A stretch of 64,000 nt of DNA from Arctopsyche grandis (taxonomy: Eukaryota > Arthropoda > Insecta > Trichoptera > Hydropsychidae). Below, one piece after another: positions 42,965-55,000 of the stretch (positions are counted from its first letter, which is position 1; the number at the start of each line of letters is the position of its first letter). The notes beneath the pieces were generated by a model. That model searched no databases. It saw nothing but the letters and a program-made list of their open reading frames with translations, and was not told where the DNA came from. A program made the translations under genes and the position numbers. Where the stretch lies: contig NC_135356.1 of the NCBI RefSeq assembly GCF_051622035.1, positions 31,472,290 through 31,536,289 on the forward strand. The letters are read 5' to 3'.

Positions 42965-43747
42965 CGTAGCATAGCAAGACAAGCGATACGACGATCACCA
43001 CCCAAACACGGTTCAATCAGGTACACAACGATACATGGAGCATTACCCTCTTCATCATCATTTCCAACACTTTCACTTATACATGATCCGACAGGTGCAT
43101 TAGCTGGATTGGAATTACCATCTGCTTCTGAATAAGTAATGACAAAATATTTATATTCAATGGAACGGTTGTGAAAAAGAGGCTGCATATTTGACAAATC
43201 TAAAATTTAAGCTCACCATGATCACTTTGTTGAGCAGTAGGTGTAGGAGGATGATCAGGCGTAGAAGGAGGTGCCATAGGTGAAGGAGCAGGTCTCTCCG
43301 TAGGAGTAGCGGGGGGTGGTGGTCGAGCTCCCCCTGAACCTTCACCATTAAGTAAAGTACGGTCCAGCAGCACATTACTCAACGCAGGAGCTAATATTCC
43401 TCGACATATCTGAATTTCAAAGAATACATATATTATTTATCATAAAATATATCGTAAATTTCTACAAAACATGGTGAAATGAAAGTTTACCTGATGGTAT
43501 AATTTGAGAATTTCCGTTGAAGTATTTTCAGGTAATGCATTGAACCAGTCATCGAGAGGTTCACTGCGAGATGTGCAAGGAACTCGATAAAGACCATATT
43601 TAGAAACTCGCGCCACTGGTGCGTGGCGACCCAGACGGCACTGTTCATAAGCAGCCGAAAGATCTCGAAAGAAGTATTGTACTTTTGAAATTAAAACAGC
43701 ACTATCAGGAACTAAAACGACGTATCCAACATCACGCGAGTATGCAT
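42965..43747 (-). pseudogene. MED13 (skd): MED13 (skuld) fragment: three exons, introns kept
   Basis: Three minus-strand exons splice in frame: 43491-43747 (after TTTTTAATTTAG; AYSRDVGYVVLVPDSAVLIS, FFRDLSAAYEQCRLGRHAPV, EPLDDWFNALPENT), donor GTAAAC; 43217-43409 (ICRGILAPALSNVLLDRTLL and a Pro-rich tract), donor GTGAGC; and 42965-43127 (EADGNSNPANAP, GNAPCIVVYLIEPCLGG, RIACLAMLR). These are the C-terminal domain blocks of MED13, the kinase-module subunit of Mediator (family: FFRDLSAxYExCRLGxHRP, DDWFxxL, IVVYxVxPF, LRR-ACLALLR). No stop interrupts the three exons, but the gene before and after is missing and the last exon is cut after CLAMLR. Kept introns exclude a retrocopy. Confidence 0.85.
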
Positions 43748-44069
43748 CTAAATTAAAAATATTTAAAAAAAGGTCGTATTCAAGCTGCGATAGAAGGATC
43801 GTCTTGAAAATATCTGCAAATTGTGGCATTCGAAATACTTATTTTATGCGCTCGATGGTATCTTATCGCGCATTGTCATTTTTAAGGAATCTCATTCTCT
43901 ATCGTTTATAATCCATGAACGAGTACAGCATGTGGACTAATTTTTCTGTATAAATTTCTGCTAACTCGAATGGAACTGTGATCCGGTCCTTCAAATAAGC
44001 ACCACTCGTTCCTGGATAACCTAGCTACATTAGTTGAATTTTTGGTTGTCGGGTGACTGTTTGCCACAC

Positions 44070-44252
44070 CTTCCATCTAACTGCCGACTTTTGAATACAT
44101 ATGTAATAAAATCGTGTAAACGAAGCACCAGTTATATCCTTAATTGTGTGATCGGGTACTAGAAAATGTCCCTTCCATCGCATGAAAACGAAATCGGTCG
44201 AAGCCAACGCGTCATAGTTGAACGTGTCCGAGTTCGAAGGTTCTGCATACAT
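44070..44252 (-). pseudogene. GID4: GID4 exon fragment, copy 2
   Basis: Nearly identical to the copy at 40702-40896 ([37 protein letters not shown]), then diverges to [11 protein letters not shown]. Spacing of about 3.36 kb from copy 1 matches the OGT spacing, so GID4 and OGT pieces were duplicated together in tandem. Confidence 0.85.
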
Positions 44253-44505
44253 ACTTTAAAAGTCTAATTTTCTTCATTCATATTAGTATTCCGCAGAGCA
44301 TTACATTTTCTGCAAGACATGGCTAGCATCGGCGACACCGGAGTTAGGACTCGACATTTGAGACCTTTTCTCTCTTAATATTCTTTTGATGCATGTAGCA
44401 AGTTACCCAGATCGCTTCTCACACAATATATGTACATAGATCTGTAGCACGCTGATCTAAATTACTTTGCAATTTAAATTAAAAATATTTAAAAAAAAAT
44501 CGTAT

Positions 44506-44778
44506 TCAAGCTGCGATAGAAGGATCGTCTTGCCATATCATGTCGTCTTCGTACATCACGTTGTAGTCTCTTTTGGATATAACTTCCACCGGAGTGTATG
44601 AAAATCCATCGGATGTATGAAAATCATTATACCTAATATTTGGTTTAATGGTTGCCAAGACGTTATTGTAACTTGAATAAGAGCGTTGAATATTTCTTTG
44701 GCGGTCTGTAATTTTTAATAAATCTTTTGGTGTTTTTGTTGGAAATATGTAATCAAACTTGCGGGTCTTGTCATTTGA
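44506..44778 (-). other. Coding-like exon, unrecognised gene
   Basis: After an acceptor (ATAAAATCAG) the minus strand stays open for about 90 codons without an ATG start: SNDKTRKFDYIFPTKTPKD, ITDRQRNIQRSYSSYNNV, GFSYTPVEVISKRDYNVMY, EDDMIWQDDPSIAA, then TGA. Codon use and charge pattern look like protein. A damaged copy of its end (SRRDYNVMYED) is at 41100-41165. Family not recognised; probably another host exon fragment. Confidence 0.4.
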
Positions 44779-44789
44779 CTGATTTTATA

Positions 44790-45842
44790 ATTAAGTGAAA
44801 GATTTCGCTGTATTTCAGATGTTTCAGGTAATGCATTTTCGAAATCGTCTATCTACAATTACTAATTCTTAAACTTCCATGTAATTCCCACAGGGTTTTG
44901 TTAGTAACCTTGTTTTCGCCTCCATATACCATTTCCACAAGATTGTTATTGGCTTCTTTCCCCCTTTTGGTTCAGTGACTGAAAATCGTGATCTGATTTC
45001 CATCCATATCCACTCTTCAGGTCGCTACGTTTACCGACGCACAGGGTGGGAGTGGGGGTTGAATCCACATTTTCGAATAGTGTTTATTCATATTAGCTAG
45101 TCACCCACAGTGAATTCCTTTCTTTGTAACCATTACAACCTATGAGCGATTGTAATGGTTACAAATCTACAATCGATGTTAAATAAATGGTCACAATTAC
45201 AATCTCCAATCTGGACACTTGACCAACGGAAATTAGGCCGACCAGCTTAGATTTTTAAGCCCGCCTCCTTCCACCGCAGAAGAGGGAGTTGCGGCACGTC
45301 ATCGTAGACGTGTCCTGAGGTTTGCCCCATTTTCGTTACCTTTCTGCCAAATGAAACCAAATATTTGTTTCAAGTGTATGTTTTTTTATGTCAATGGATA
45401 CGAGTCACTTATTTGAAAAAAGGAAGATTACTTCACTTTAAGAGTACGGCAGTCATGGAGTGCATTTTATGGTGGTTTTCACGGCACGTTGATTCAGTTA
45501 GACTTATTATAATATCTTTACTGGCTAATTCATACGGCGATACTCGTTTCGAGTTTCGCATGTGTACATTCGTGCTGTATTTGACTTGAATTATTCGTAA
45601 GATTATTCTCTTGCGATGGATGCAGAGCTTTGTTTTTATACTGATTAAGATGATTTGTCTTGTTTAACATATCACTGGAAAGATCAAAAACCATCAAAAA
45701 CGAATTATCTATTATAAAATATAGGTATGTATGTACATATATAAAAACAAACTTTCATTTATGTACGACTATAACATTAAATATATTTTAATAATATAAA
45801 TTGTAACGATGTGTACTCAAACTGAACATCCTTTGGATATAA
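44790..45842. other. No gene recognised
   Basis: AT-rich DNA. GTAATGGTTACAAA repeats near 45130-45165 form a short palindrome. A minus-strand stretch (45450-45560, SPYELASKDIIISLTEST) might be another exon scrap. TATGTATGTACATATA near 45725. Confidence 0.35.
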
Positions 45843-46296
45843 TTATTCAGTCTTTTTTAGAAGACTAACAGTATCCTGTAAATTTTGTGGAAGAAACAAT
45901 CCTTTTTCAGTGATTATTCCAGCTATTAATGCAGCAGGATTCTATGTTCTCCGATGTGGGTCATTTCTTTTTCAGGTTTTTCACCTGTTTTTATATGATC
46001 TCCGCTTACAATTGACATATGTATTGAGGTCAAAGGAGCGGCTACGTAAAATGGCACCGAGTGATGCTTTGCAAGCACGGCAATTTGATGAATACCGATT
46101 TTATTGGCTGTATCACCATTAGCTGCCACCCTATCAGCTCCCACGATTACGGCTGTAATATTCCTCGTTTTCATTAATGCCGCCACCATACTATCTACAA
46201 TTAAAGTAGAAGGAATTTTTTCGTGAACTTGTTCGTAGGCTGTCAAACGAGCACCTTGATTGTACGGTCTTGTTTCAGTACAATACACGTGATCTA
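45843..46296 (-). pseudogene. MRI1: Methylthioribose-1-phosphate isomerase fragment
   Basis: Reads [70 protein letters not shown] and [10 protein letters not shown]. After a frame change comes [18 protein letters not shown] and the natural end at 45843. MRI1 (MtnA family) isomerises methylthioribose-1-phosphate in methionine salvage; [11 protein letters not shown] is its signature. Residues equivalent to the short segment between GEHRI and PAALI are deleted with a shift, and the N-terminal half is missing where the copy meets a LINE-A scrap at 46297. Non-functional. Confidence 0.9.
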
Positions 46297-46345
46297 ATTT
46301 CGCTGACGTTTCCTTTCGTCAACTTGGATTTGTCTTGACATAAAG
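46297..46345 (+). mobile_element. LINE-A ORF2 scrap
   Basis: CGCTGACGTTTCCTTTCGTC and ACTTGGATTTGTCTTGA match 23546-23590 of LINE-A. It is fused directly to the MRI1 fragment. Downstream minus-strand ORFs (46450-46656, LNHWVIMVEAGSSLPG) are unassigned. Confidence 0.75.
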
Positions 46346-46683
46346 GTATTTTATTGGCGATTAGGCGGTAAAATTTATTTCTTAGAATGATCTTACAATA
46401 GTTTTCTTTATTTTCTTTGTTTGTGTATTTTGTGGGGCGTTCTTTTCTCTCACCCATAAATAATATGGCGTTCTCTAACTTTGCCAAGTGTTTCTGGTGT
46501 ATAAAACATACATAGGTATTCATATAAAAGAAACAACATATTATTCATTAATCCTGGCAAAGATGAACCAGCTTCAACCATAATAACCCAATGATTGAGT
46601 GTATTGTATGGTGGTTTTCGCTCCTCGTAGCCGTTTACGTAACCTTTTTTATACATATGTTATGGAGCTTTTACCAAACGTAT

Positions 46684-47123
46684 TGTGGCGAACGGGTTTA
46701 CGCGCGCGTGATGTAGAGGGCGTTATACGTCGTTATTCTTCCAAGGGTCGGGTTATGTAGAAACGTTATGTGGATAGTTATATATATATGTATAGTTATA
46801 TATATGTATATAGTCGGGGAGGTTCCTGACTGCAAGTCGTCTTTGTTGATAACAGCTTCCTCGTGCTCGGGAAGCTGGCTCTGCGGTCGTCTTCTCGTTC
46901 CTCTCACGGCTGAGGTTTCTCCGGAAACGGCGCGAGGAATGCAGGGGACGTTGTGCTGGAACTCAGGGGAGGGAGTGATGCTACACTCGACCTCGCGGCG
47001 GTTCTTCAGCATGGAGGGTGATAGATCTCTGGGCCCCGTCTCCCCCTGGCTTTTCCCTGGGTGGCCACTCGAAATAAAAGGCGAGTGTTGCCCTATGGGA
47101 CGATGGGGGAACGTCGCGTTACA
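46684..47123. mobile_element. Solo LTR, copy 1 (TSD GTAT)
   Basis: Starts TGTGGCGAACGG, ends ACGTCGCGTTACA, flanked by GTAT (46680-46683 and 47124-47127). The TGT...ACA ends and 4-bp TSD mark an LTR; no internal retrotransposon sequence adjoins, so it is a solo LTR. Shares GTCGGGGAGGTTCCTGACTG and CTGCGGTCGTCTTCTCGTT with copy 2. Gypsy or BEL group cannot be decided. Confidence 0.8.
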
Positions 47124-47127
47124 GTAT

Positions 47128-49602
47128 TTATTTAATGTTATGGAACTGTTGCCAAACAGTTTTCACTTAATTTTAAACTACATTACATTCATAGATTTAA
47201 TGTTGAATAATATGTTTATGAAGAAAAAAAGAGAATATCAGTTAAACATTGCCATTGTGAATAAGATCAGTGATGGAGTTGCGGTCGCCATGCCTCTTAT
47301 ATTATCATTTGTATATGTAATATTTGTATGTAGTTTTTGTCATACTGGGTCATAGTGACACAACATTTGTACCAAAACCTTCGCTTGACCACAAATTTAT
47401 TTCCCAACTACTCACCAAACAAATTCTTTATAATATACATATTATATATTATATTTGTATGAAGATTTTGTGGTTAATAGATGTGAACAAATATACCTAC
47501 GTATATAAAGAGTTGTATTCGTCTGCAAATGGAACTTTAAAGACCTGTACATTTTCCACTAATTAAATTTACACGTAGGTGTGTACGATTTTTCTTGTTG
47601 TATTTATGTATGAATATATACGTGTGTGTATCTCTTATTTATGTGTTTGAGGTAGAGTTCATTCCATTTGAAAAACAGCATGAATGATTTTTTTCAAAAT
47701 ATAAAGCAAATTTATTTGGTATGGGTTTGATGGCAATCTACATATATGTTAATTGTAAACATGTATAATAATCATGTTTTTACTATAATTTTTGTACATA
47801 TCTTAAACTGTGTAGTCCACTAGTTTCTTTGGAGCAATCTGGAAGACGATTGTGCATGATTAATTTAAATAAATAAATAAAAATAAAATTTGCAAAAGAG
47901 CGTAACCTATTTAATTTCAAGTAAAAATAGCGTTTGCAATTTACCTTTTATTTGTAATGGGTTTTGAATTTATATTTTGTAAATGTGATGTGAGTTTGAT
48001 CGCATTTGTACCTGTGTGTCCAATTTTACTTGATGTTTTACATTTATATTTGTTAATAAAATTGAATTTGTCAAAAAAAAAGTACAATTTCGTATTATTT
48101 GTAATCTTATGTTTTTCATTATATTTTCACCGTTAATTGTTCAGAAATGATTTTTTGCTTTTATAAATGTAAATAAAATTGAATTTACAAAAAAATAACA
48201 CTATCGTATTATTTTCATCCTGATGCTTTTAATTATATCTCTTACAAAGTGTACCCAAAAGTAGAAGAATATCCATGCAGAATATCCACAGTAGAGTAAG
48301 TATAAAATTCTCATTATGCTTCCTTACCAAAATCTCAATTTATGATTATGAATAAGGATTGATTTATTTCATCATAATTGACAGGACGCCGAAACAAAGT
48401 AAACCTTTTACAAAAGTAAAATCTGTTCTTATTTCGATGATCAATCAATCATCGTTAACGTTTCTTCCTTGTCATTTTCTTCCTAGTGAATGATATTGGA
48501 AAAGTGGCAACACTGTTACCACTCAACTGTCAAAATTTATAAAATTACTAAGGAATGCTTGTGAAATTGTATTTTCGCCTGTATAATTAAATATATCCAA
48601 TTGAACCAATTGGACTACAAATTCGTCATAAGGATAGGGAAAATATATTTTAACTAGGGACATAATACATATGTACATACACATTCCGGAAGTCACGTCT
48701 TGAATGCATGGGCAGGTAAGACAAATCCTAAATTATTTTTTTTTAAATCTTGTTCTCGACGTTAGGATCTTTTTAATGTTTTCATAAATACTCGTGATAA
48801 ATCTGCATTAAATAGTTTATACAAATATTAAAATTTTTCGAGTAAAATCATCATTTGAAAATATTATTCAAAATATCTAACTACATAGGTCTATTATTAT
48901 AATTATGAAAAAATATTCGTTTAACCGCATTTCTTAAGAGGGTGACTTTTTGATCCTTATTGCTTTAAAATGCTTAATGATTCACATGATTGAATCGATT
49001 TTGAATGATGATTTGGGTGAACTATCATCAATGTGCACATATTTTCAATGAAGTAATATAAAAGAACACTCAATTTACAAAAGCAAAAAACAATAAACTA
49101 AGATATTATTATTTAGGTGAGATAGTTTATTGTAGCGAAGATGTAAAAACATATTATCATTAAATAGCAGCGATATAAACACAACTGCGATTTTGAGATT
49201 CATCCGATTACTCTGTGGTCATGTAGAAATGCGATTTCCCGAAGAAGCAGAGCTGATTTTGTACACGGAAAAGATTAATTAGACAGCCTGGTAATTAAAT
49301 ATAGGTATAAACAATTATTTAATACCAATTAGTGAAAAAATATGATCGCAAATATGCATAAACAATATCGTGATCTTAAATTTATAGTTGCCGAGAAATT
49401 AAAGGCTGATTCAATTCAAACATTTACATTCAAGTCATTACAAGTCATACATTTCATGCAGGAAATACGTTGACTTACATGTGGTGTATAAATATTGATT
49501 GGGTCGATAAGAACAGGACAAGAAAAAATGATTATTGAAATAGTCTCAATAAATTATTCAAATCTTCATAGTAAAAATATTTCATTATTTTTAGTGTCGC
49601 AA
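47128..49602. other. Mostly unassigned AT-rich DNA, one LINE tail
   Basis: GTGATGGAGTTGCGGTCGCC near 47270 matches the duplicated block (42060). At 47813-47880 a degraded LINE-B-type 3' end is present: TTCTTTGGAGCAATCTGG loop, stem with 8 of 12 positions pairing, AAATAAATAAATAAA tail. No other feature seen. Confidence 0.5.
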
Positions 49603-49834
49603 TTAATATTTATTTATTTCATAGTTTTGAAGAACCTATTGCGCCACAATGGCCTACATTTGATGATGAAAAACAGAAAAATAAAAAATAAAATACATAA
49701 AATAAAAAATAAAAATAAAAATAATAAATAAGAAAAAGAATAAGTGTACAAACGTGTAATTATCAAAAATCACATTCTTAGTTTCATATTGAACAAAAGA
49801 GAAATAGTACATAAAGAGGAAGAAAAAGAAAAAG

Positions 49835-50329
49835 TGTGACGAACGGATTTACGCGCGTCGTGTAGAGGGCGTTATACGTCGTTATTCTTCCAAGAGTCGA
49901 GTTATGTAGAAACGTGGACTAACCTTGGGATAGTTATATATATATATATATATGTATATAGTCGGGGAGGTTCCTGACTGCAAGTCGTCTGCGTTGATAA
50001 CAGCTTCCTCGTGCTCGGGAAACTGGCTCTGCGGTCGTCTTCTCGTTGAAGCACCGCTGGTCGGGTCACAGCAGCGGGAGGGGGGAGGCAGGAGACAAAC
50101 TCCGTACTGCCTCGTGTGGACACAAGATGGCGATCTCTGGGCGTCTCTGAAGACGCTCGGCGGAGATGCTGGAGGTAGGTCTGTCCCGGCTGACGGCTGG
50201 ATGTAGAGAGAGCTGCTCTCGATACTTCTCGAGAGGGGTATGGTGTTGGCACGGTAAAGTAACTGGTGCCACCCTAAAGATTACTACCGCTACCAACTGA
50301 AGGGACACTCGGGAGAACGTCGCGTTACA
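49835..50329. mobile_element. Solo LTR, copy 2 (TSD AAAG), inside LINE-A
   Basis: Starts TGTGACGAACGG, ends AACGTCGCGTTACA, flanked by AAAG (49831-49834 and 50330-50333). The first 170 bp match copy 1; the middle differs. It interrupts the 3' UTR of the minus LINE-A, which can be aligned to 24140-24400 across the insertion. Confidence 0.85.
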
Positions 50330-50430
50330 AAAGTAAAATAAAATAAAACAAAATATAAATAAAAATAAAATCACAGCGAGGCTCAAATGAAGAGAGTAGA
50401 TTAAGATTCCACTCATACATCACATTCAAA

Positions 50431-51295
50431 TTAAGAAAGTAATGATGAGCTCAGGTCACCAGATAAATATGTTAAAATAATATCCGATAACCTACGCTCA
50501 CCTAGGTGGAAAATATCGCATTCAGGGACGGCAGCAACGATTTCATTGAGAAGTCGAATAGCTCTTGGTATAGGAGCCATTCGAAAAATAACTGTGCGGG
50601 CAGGAGGTACAGCCATCAAATGATGATGTCTACCACACACATAGTTATTAGGGACATAAAGTCCCAACTGCTCCAGCAACAACGGGCATGACGTATTACC
50701 ACGCAGTAGCTGGAGAACGAAACGAATGAACGAGAAGTTTCTCCGAAGTTCAAGGGAATTATACCCAAGCGTGCCCAAAAGGAAAGGAGTAGGATAGAGA
50801 TATGGGTAGTACCCATACTCTTTCTTATATAGAAAACGAAGAAATGCTTTTTGCACTTTTTCGATAATTAGAGAGTAGTTTGCTTTATGCGGATTCCACA
50901 CAATCGCATTATACTCTAGCTTACCTCTAACAAGCGAGTTGAAAAGCAAGCGAGAAGACAAGGGGCTGGAGAATAACCTAGCGTATCTCATGACAAATCC
51001 AAGTTGACAAAAAGGAAACGTCAGCGACTGTCTTGATGTGGTTGTGAAAGGTGAATTGAGGATCAAAAGTGATACCCAAGTCGACCATAGATTCCACACG
51101 CGTCAACAACACGGATCCAATGGAATATCCGTGATAATAGAGCAAATTCGCACGTCTATAACTCATAATGGCACATTTACTAGTATTCAGTTCAAGCCCT
51201 AAACTGGAACTGAACTCTAAAACAGCGTTAATATCCGCTTGAAGGAGAGAGGCTTGCCTCTCATCCTTAACAGCAAAGAATAATTTAACAGTTTT
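50431..51295 (-). pseudogene. LINE-A ORF2, thumb and C-terminal part
   Basis: Minus frames read VKDERQASLLQADINAVLEF, LGLELNTSKCAIMSYRRANL, VDLGITFDPQFTFHNHIK, then after a shift LGFVMRYARLFSSPLSSR, GKLEYNAIVWNPHKANYS, YGYYPYLYPTPFLLG and CPLLLEQLGLYVPNNY. It keeps the Tyr where the plus copy has a stop. At least one frameshift near 51005. Upstream half lies at 55040-55434 beyond the LINE-B insertion. Confidence 0.85.
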
Positions 51296-52268
51296 AATAG
51301 TTCTTGTGAGCTTTTACAATATGATCTTAATGCTCTTCATGATTGGTCGTTAACCAACTGCTTGCCTCTTAATGTCTCCAAGTGCAAGGTTATGTGTTAC
51401 TCCAGATCCAGATCCACCCCCGATCGTACCTTTCCATATCTTGTTGGTAACTTTTTATTGAACTGGATCGATTCAACTGTTGATCTTGAGGTTGCATTCT
51501 AGAGTGACCTAAATTTCTCTGTTCATATCGACTCTGTGTGTTCCTCTGCCTCACGAATGCTTGGGTTTGTCTTTCGTAATTCTCGACACTACCATAATCC
51601 CGCTGTTTTGAGATTGCTGTACAATGCTCTAGTTAGGAGTATCTTGGAATACGCCTCTATAATCTGGAATCCTTACACTAAGTCTCTATCTGTGAAGCTT
51701 GAACTTGCCCAAAGACGATTTCTCAGACTGCTTTATAAGGAGCAATATGGGATTTACCCATACTTATTTCCATCAAAATTCGTCATGGGTATGGTCGGCT
51801 ACACTTCTCTTGACCACAGGAGGAGTGTTGCCCTCATCAAGTTCTTGTTTTCCATATTTAGAGGCTGTATCTCCTGTCCGTCTATCCTGGCTGAGTTGGG
51901 CCTTCATGCTCCAGAGAGTGTGGTATGGACCCCAGTGGCGTATATTGGGTGTGTGCTAGGTGTGCGGCGCACACCCGTGAAAACCAAAGACCACATAAAG
52001 TAGTATTTTAATACAAAATAATGTGTTGTTGTATAAACAGGCATTGATGTGTATGGTGTATTTACCGCGTGCGCTAAATGTATGGTGTATGGTGTGGTGT
52101 GCAGTCTGCAGCGTGTTGTGTGATGTTAGATGTAGTTTGTGCGCCGCGACGAGAGAATACCTATGCCGTGCAGCAAATTGGTGGGTTTGGTTGGAGTGTG
52201 CAGGCGGATATTCGCTTGTATAGGTTTGTTCGCGATATTAAGACGTACGGTGTGCTACGACTTCAGAG

Positions 52269-52310
52269 CACCGCGCACCGCACCGCACCGCACCGCACCG
52301 CACCGCACCA
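52269..52310 (+). repeat. CACCG pentamer microsatellite
   Basis: About eight CACCG/GCACC units, just upstream of the transposase start at 52411 and within the hAT element. Confidence 0.9.
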
Positions 52311-52410
52311 CTCGGCAATTGACCGAATGCGATGCGACACGTGGTCTCGTACTTTTTCGCACATTCGTATTTTTATGGTCATATCTCAGTCATACCTCTA
52401 ATAACTAATA

Positions 52411-54520
52411 ATGGCTAACAGTGTTCAAGACATTTTAACTATTCCGTTTTCAAATAGAAGTTTTGAGATAAAATTAAAAATAATTAAAGATGGGAAACCG
52501 TGTCCGTCTCTTCCAAATTTATCCAGTTTGCATAAAGAAAAAACAAAAGTTTACACTAGACATTTTTGCGTTTCAAATTATAAAAAAATCGAATGGATTA
52601 CAGGCTGTGAAATTCGATCCAAACTTTTCTGCTGGCCATGTTTATTGTTCTCCAAAGATATTAATGTGTGGAACAAAGAAGGATTTGCTGATCTCAACCA
52701 TTTGACAGCAGCACTGAAGAAACACGAAGGATCGCAGGCACACGTTCAATCATTTCTTTCCATACAAATGTTTGGCAAACAACGAATCGACGTATTAATT
52801 GACAGTCAACGTAAAGCCGAAATAAGTCGACATAATGAACAAGTAAATAAAAATAGAGATGTTTTAAAACGAATTATTAACGCAATAATCTATCTAGGAA
52901 AACAAGAACTGTCCCTGCGAGGTCACGACGAGTCATGTAATTCCGTAAACAAAGGCAATTACATTGAATATCTAAATGCTCTTCGAGAATATGATTCTGT
53001 TTTAGATACTCATTTAAATACTGCTACTACCTTTCGTGGTACTTCTCCAAGTATACAAAATGACATAATCGAAGCAATCGCTCATGTTATTAAAGTTCAT
53101 ATAAAAAATGAAGTAGAGTCAGCAAGTTTTGTTGCTATTATTCTCGATGAAACTTCAGATATAATGACAAAATCACAGCTCTCAACAGTTTTACGTTTTG
53201 TATGTAAAGGCAATGTACATGAACGGTTTATTAGTTTTACAGACGTTAGTGCTGATAAAACATCTAATGGTCTATTCCGTCACGTGGTGAACATAGTTGA
53301 AGAATTTAAAATTCAAGACAAATTGGTTGGACAGACTTATGATGGAGCAAGTGTAATGAGTGGACACGTAAATGGTTTGCAATCCAAAGTCCTCAATGCT
53401 TATCCTTTTGCTCTTTTTACACACTGTTATGCTCATGTATTGAATTTAGTATTGCAGCAAGGTCTTTCTGATATTAAAGAAAGTAAATCATTTTTTCAAA
53501 CTTTAAATGGATTGTCTACATACTTTTCAAAATCTTCCAAAAGAGTATTCACCCACAAGGTGGAATTTTACATCTCGTTTAAGTAGCACAGTACAACAAT
53601 ACAGAAGTCAATTTACAGATTTTTTTCGACATGTTATAGAAAATTGTGAATTATGGGACACAGATACTGTTATAAAAGCACGAGGGTTTTTAGGCTTTTT
53701 AGAGGATTTTCAAACAATTAAACTTCTTCAATTTTTTTCAAAACTGTTTGGAATAACTGATGTTTTGTATAACATTCTTCAATCTAAATCTTCGGACGTT
53801 TTATATTGTTGTAAAAAAATTAATGATGTTTTGCAGCAACTGAAATACGAAAGGGATAATAATTTTGAAATGTTATGGAATAATTATTTAAATGAAAAAA
53901 ATGATGATCATGATCGTAGGCCACAAAGATTAAAAAATTATTCAGAAGTAGAAGATAAAACTTCATTTCGTCAATTATATTTCAAAATAGTTGATAGCAT
54001 AATCGCACAAGTCGAATGTAGATATTCTTCACTTTCCAAATTAGAATATTTTCACCTTCTTTGTAATGATAAATATGACGAATATAAAGAAAATTTTCCA
54101 AATGTTTTAATTAATAAATTAAAAGATTTTTATGGATCACTGTTTGATTATATTCGATTGAAAAACGAACTCATTGTGCTATATTCCAGCTCTGAATTTT
54201 CAGAGAAACCTGTTCATGAATTAATACAATTCATGACAAAAAATAACCTCGAATCTGGTTTTAAAGAGGTGTTTAAGCTGAGAGAATTAATATTAACGAT
54301 ACCAAGCAGTACAGCTTCAGCAGAACGTTCTTTTTCGGCGCTGAAAAGAATAAAAACTTGCTATAGAGGTACGCAAGGTCAAGATAGATTATGTGGCCTT
54401 AGCTTAATTTCAATAGAAAAAAAGTTATTGGTGGAATTAAAACAGAAAGACACATTCTATGCAGACGTGATTGAAAAGTTTATGTCTCAGAAACGTCGCA
54501 TTGAACTTATGTATAAATAA
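52411..54520 (+). pseudogene. hAT transposase, TTF-type zinc finger, one frameshift
   Basis: Frame 1 (52411-53586): TTF-type zinc finger with TGCEIRSKLFCWPCLLFS (residues about 66-85), KKHEGSQAHV, then the DUF4371-type core with SFVAIILDETSDIMTKSQLS, VGQTYDGASVMSG and THCYAHVLNLVL. Frame 2 (53507-54520): PTRWNFTSRLSSTVQQY, through IPSSTASAERSFSALKRIKT, the hAT dimerisation block. The shift lies near 53540, between FSKSSKR and SPTRWNF, where a few usual residues are also missing. This architecture is that of ZMYM1-like hAT transposases. Otherwise uninterrupted, so the element was active recently. Confidence 0.9.
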
Positions 54521-54957
54521 CTAATAAATTAAACATTTTTGTAATGCAAAACGAGTATTTTTTTTTAATTGCTAATTTTATACCCTATGCCCTACGGCAT
54601 ACACAGCACACCCGGTATTAACACCCACCGTCCGCCACTGATGGACCCGCCATCGTCCCCTTTTTCACACTCCTTTGGCTAGAACTGTGGCATTTAGTTA
54701 TTCTCCCATTCCTCGCGGCCTCCGTTTCTTAAATTCTCTGGATGGTGCCATTGACATTTGTCATGTCTCTCTTCGTTCTCTGCACCAATTCCTAAGTTAT
54801 GGAGGTCGCGACCATTTAGAAAGGTTGAGTTAGTGTTTTTAATTATGATTTTATTATGATTTCATGTTTTATTTAGTTATCCTTTCCTTATTTGATTTGT
54901 ATATGAAATTTGTTTATTTTACTTGTATTTTTTACTATTGTACTTCTTAATATTTTT

Positions 54958-55000
54958 AGCACACTCGTCGCTTTGGAGCAATCTGTTAGACGAGTGTGCT
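54958..55000 (+). other. LINE-B 3'-terminal hairpin
   Basis: AGCACACTCGTC (54958-54969) pairs perfectly with GACGAGTGTGCT (54989-55000) around a 19-nt loop GCTTTGGAGCAATCTGTTA. The stem is unrelated in sequence to LINE-A and SINE stems, while the loop matches both. Confidence 0.85.

Larger units (their letters stand above)
51933..54640 (+). mobile_element. hAT element (TTF/ZMYM1-like), 2.7 kb, TSD ATGGACCC
   Basis: Ends CAGTGGCGTATATTGGGT and, inverted, CAGTGGCGGACGGTGGGT. Flanked by perfect TSDs ATGGACCC (51925-51932 and 54641-54648). Joining the flanks restores the LINE-B frame. Carries a nearly complete transposase split by one frameshift. Confidence 0.9.

Noticed and set aside
42965..43747. 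Functional MED13 gene
   Set aside because: Only three C-terminal exons are present, the last is cut, and fragments of other genes border it on both sides.
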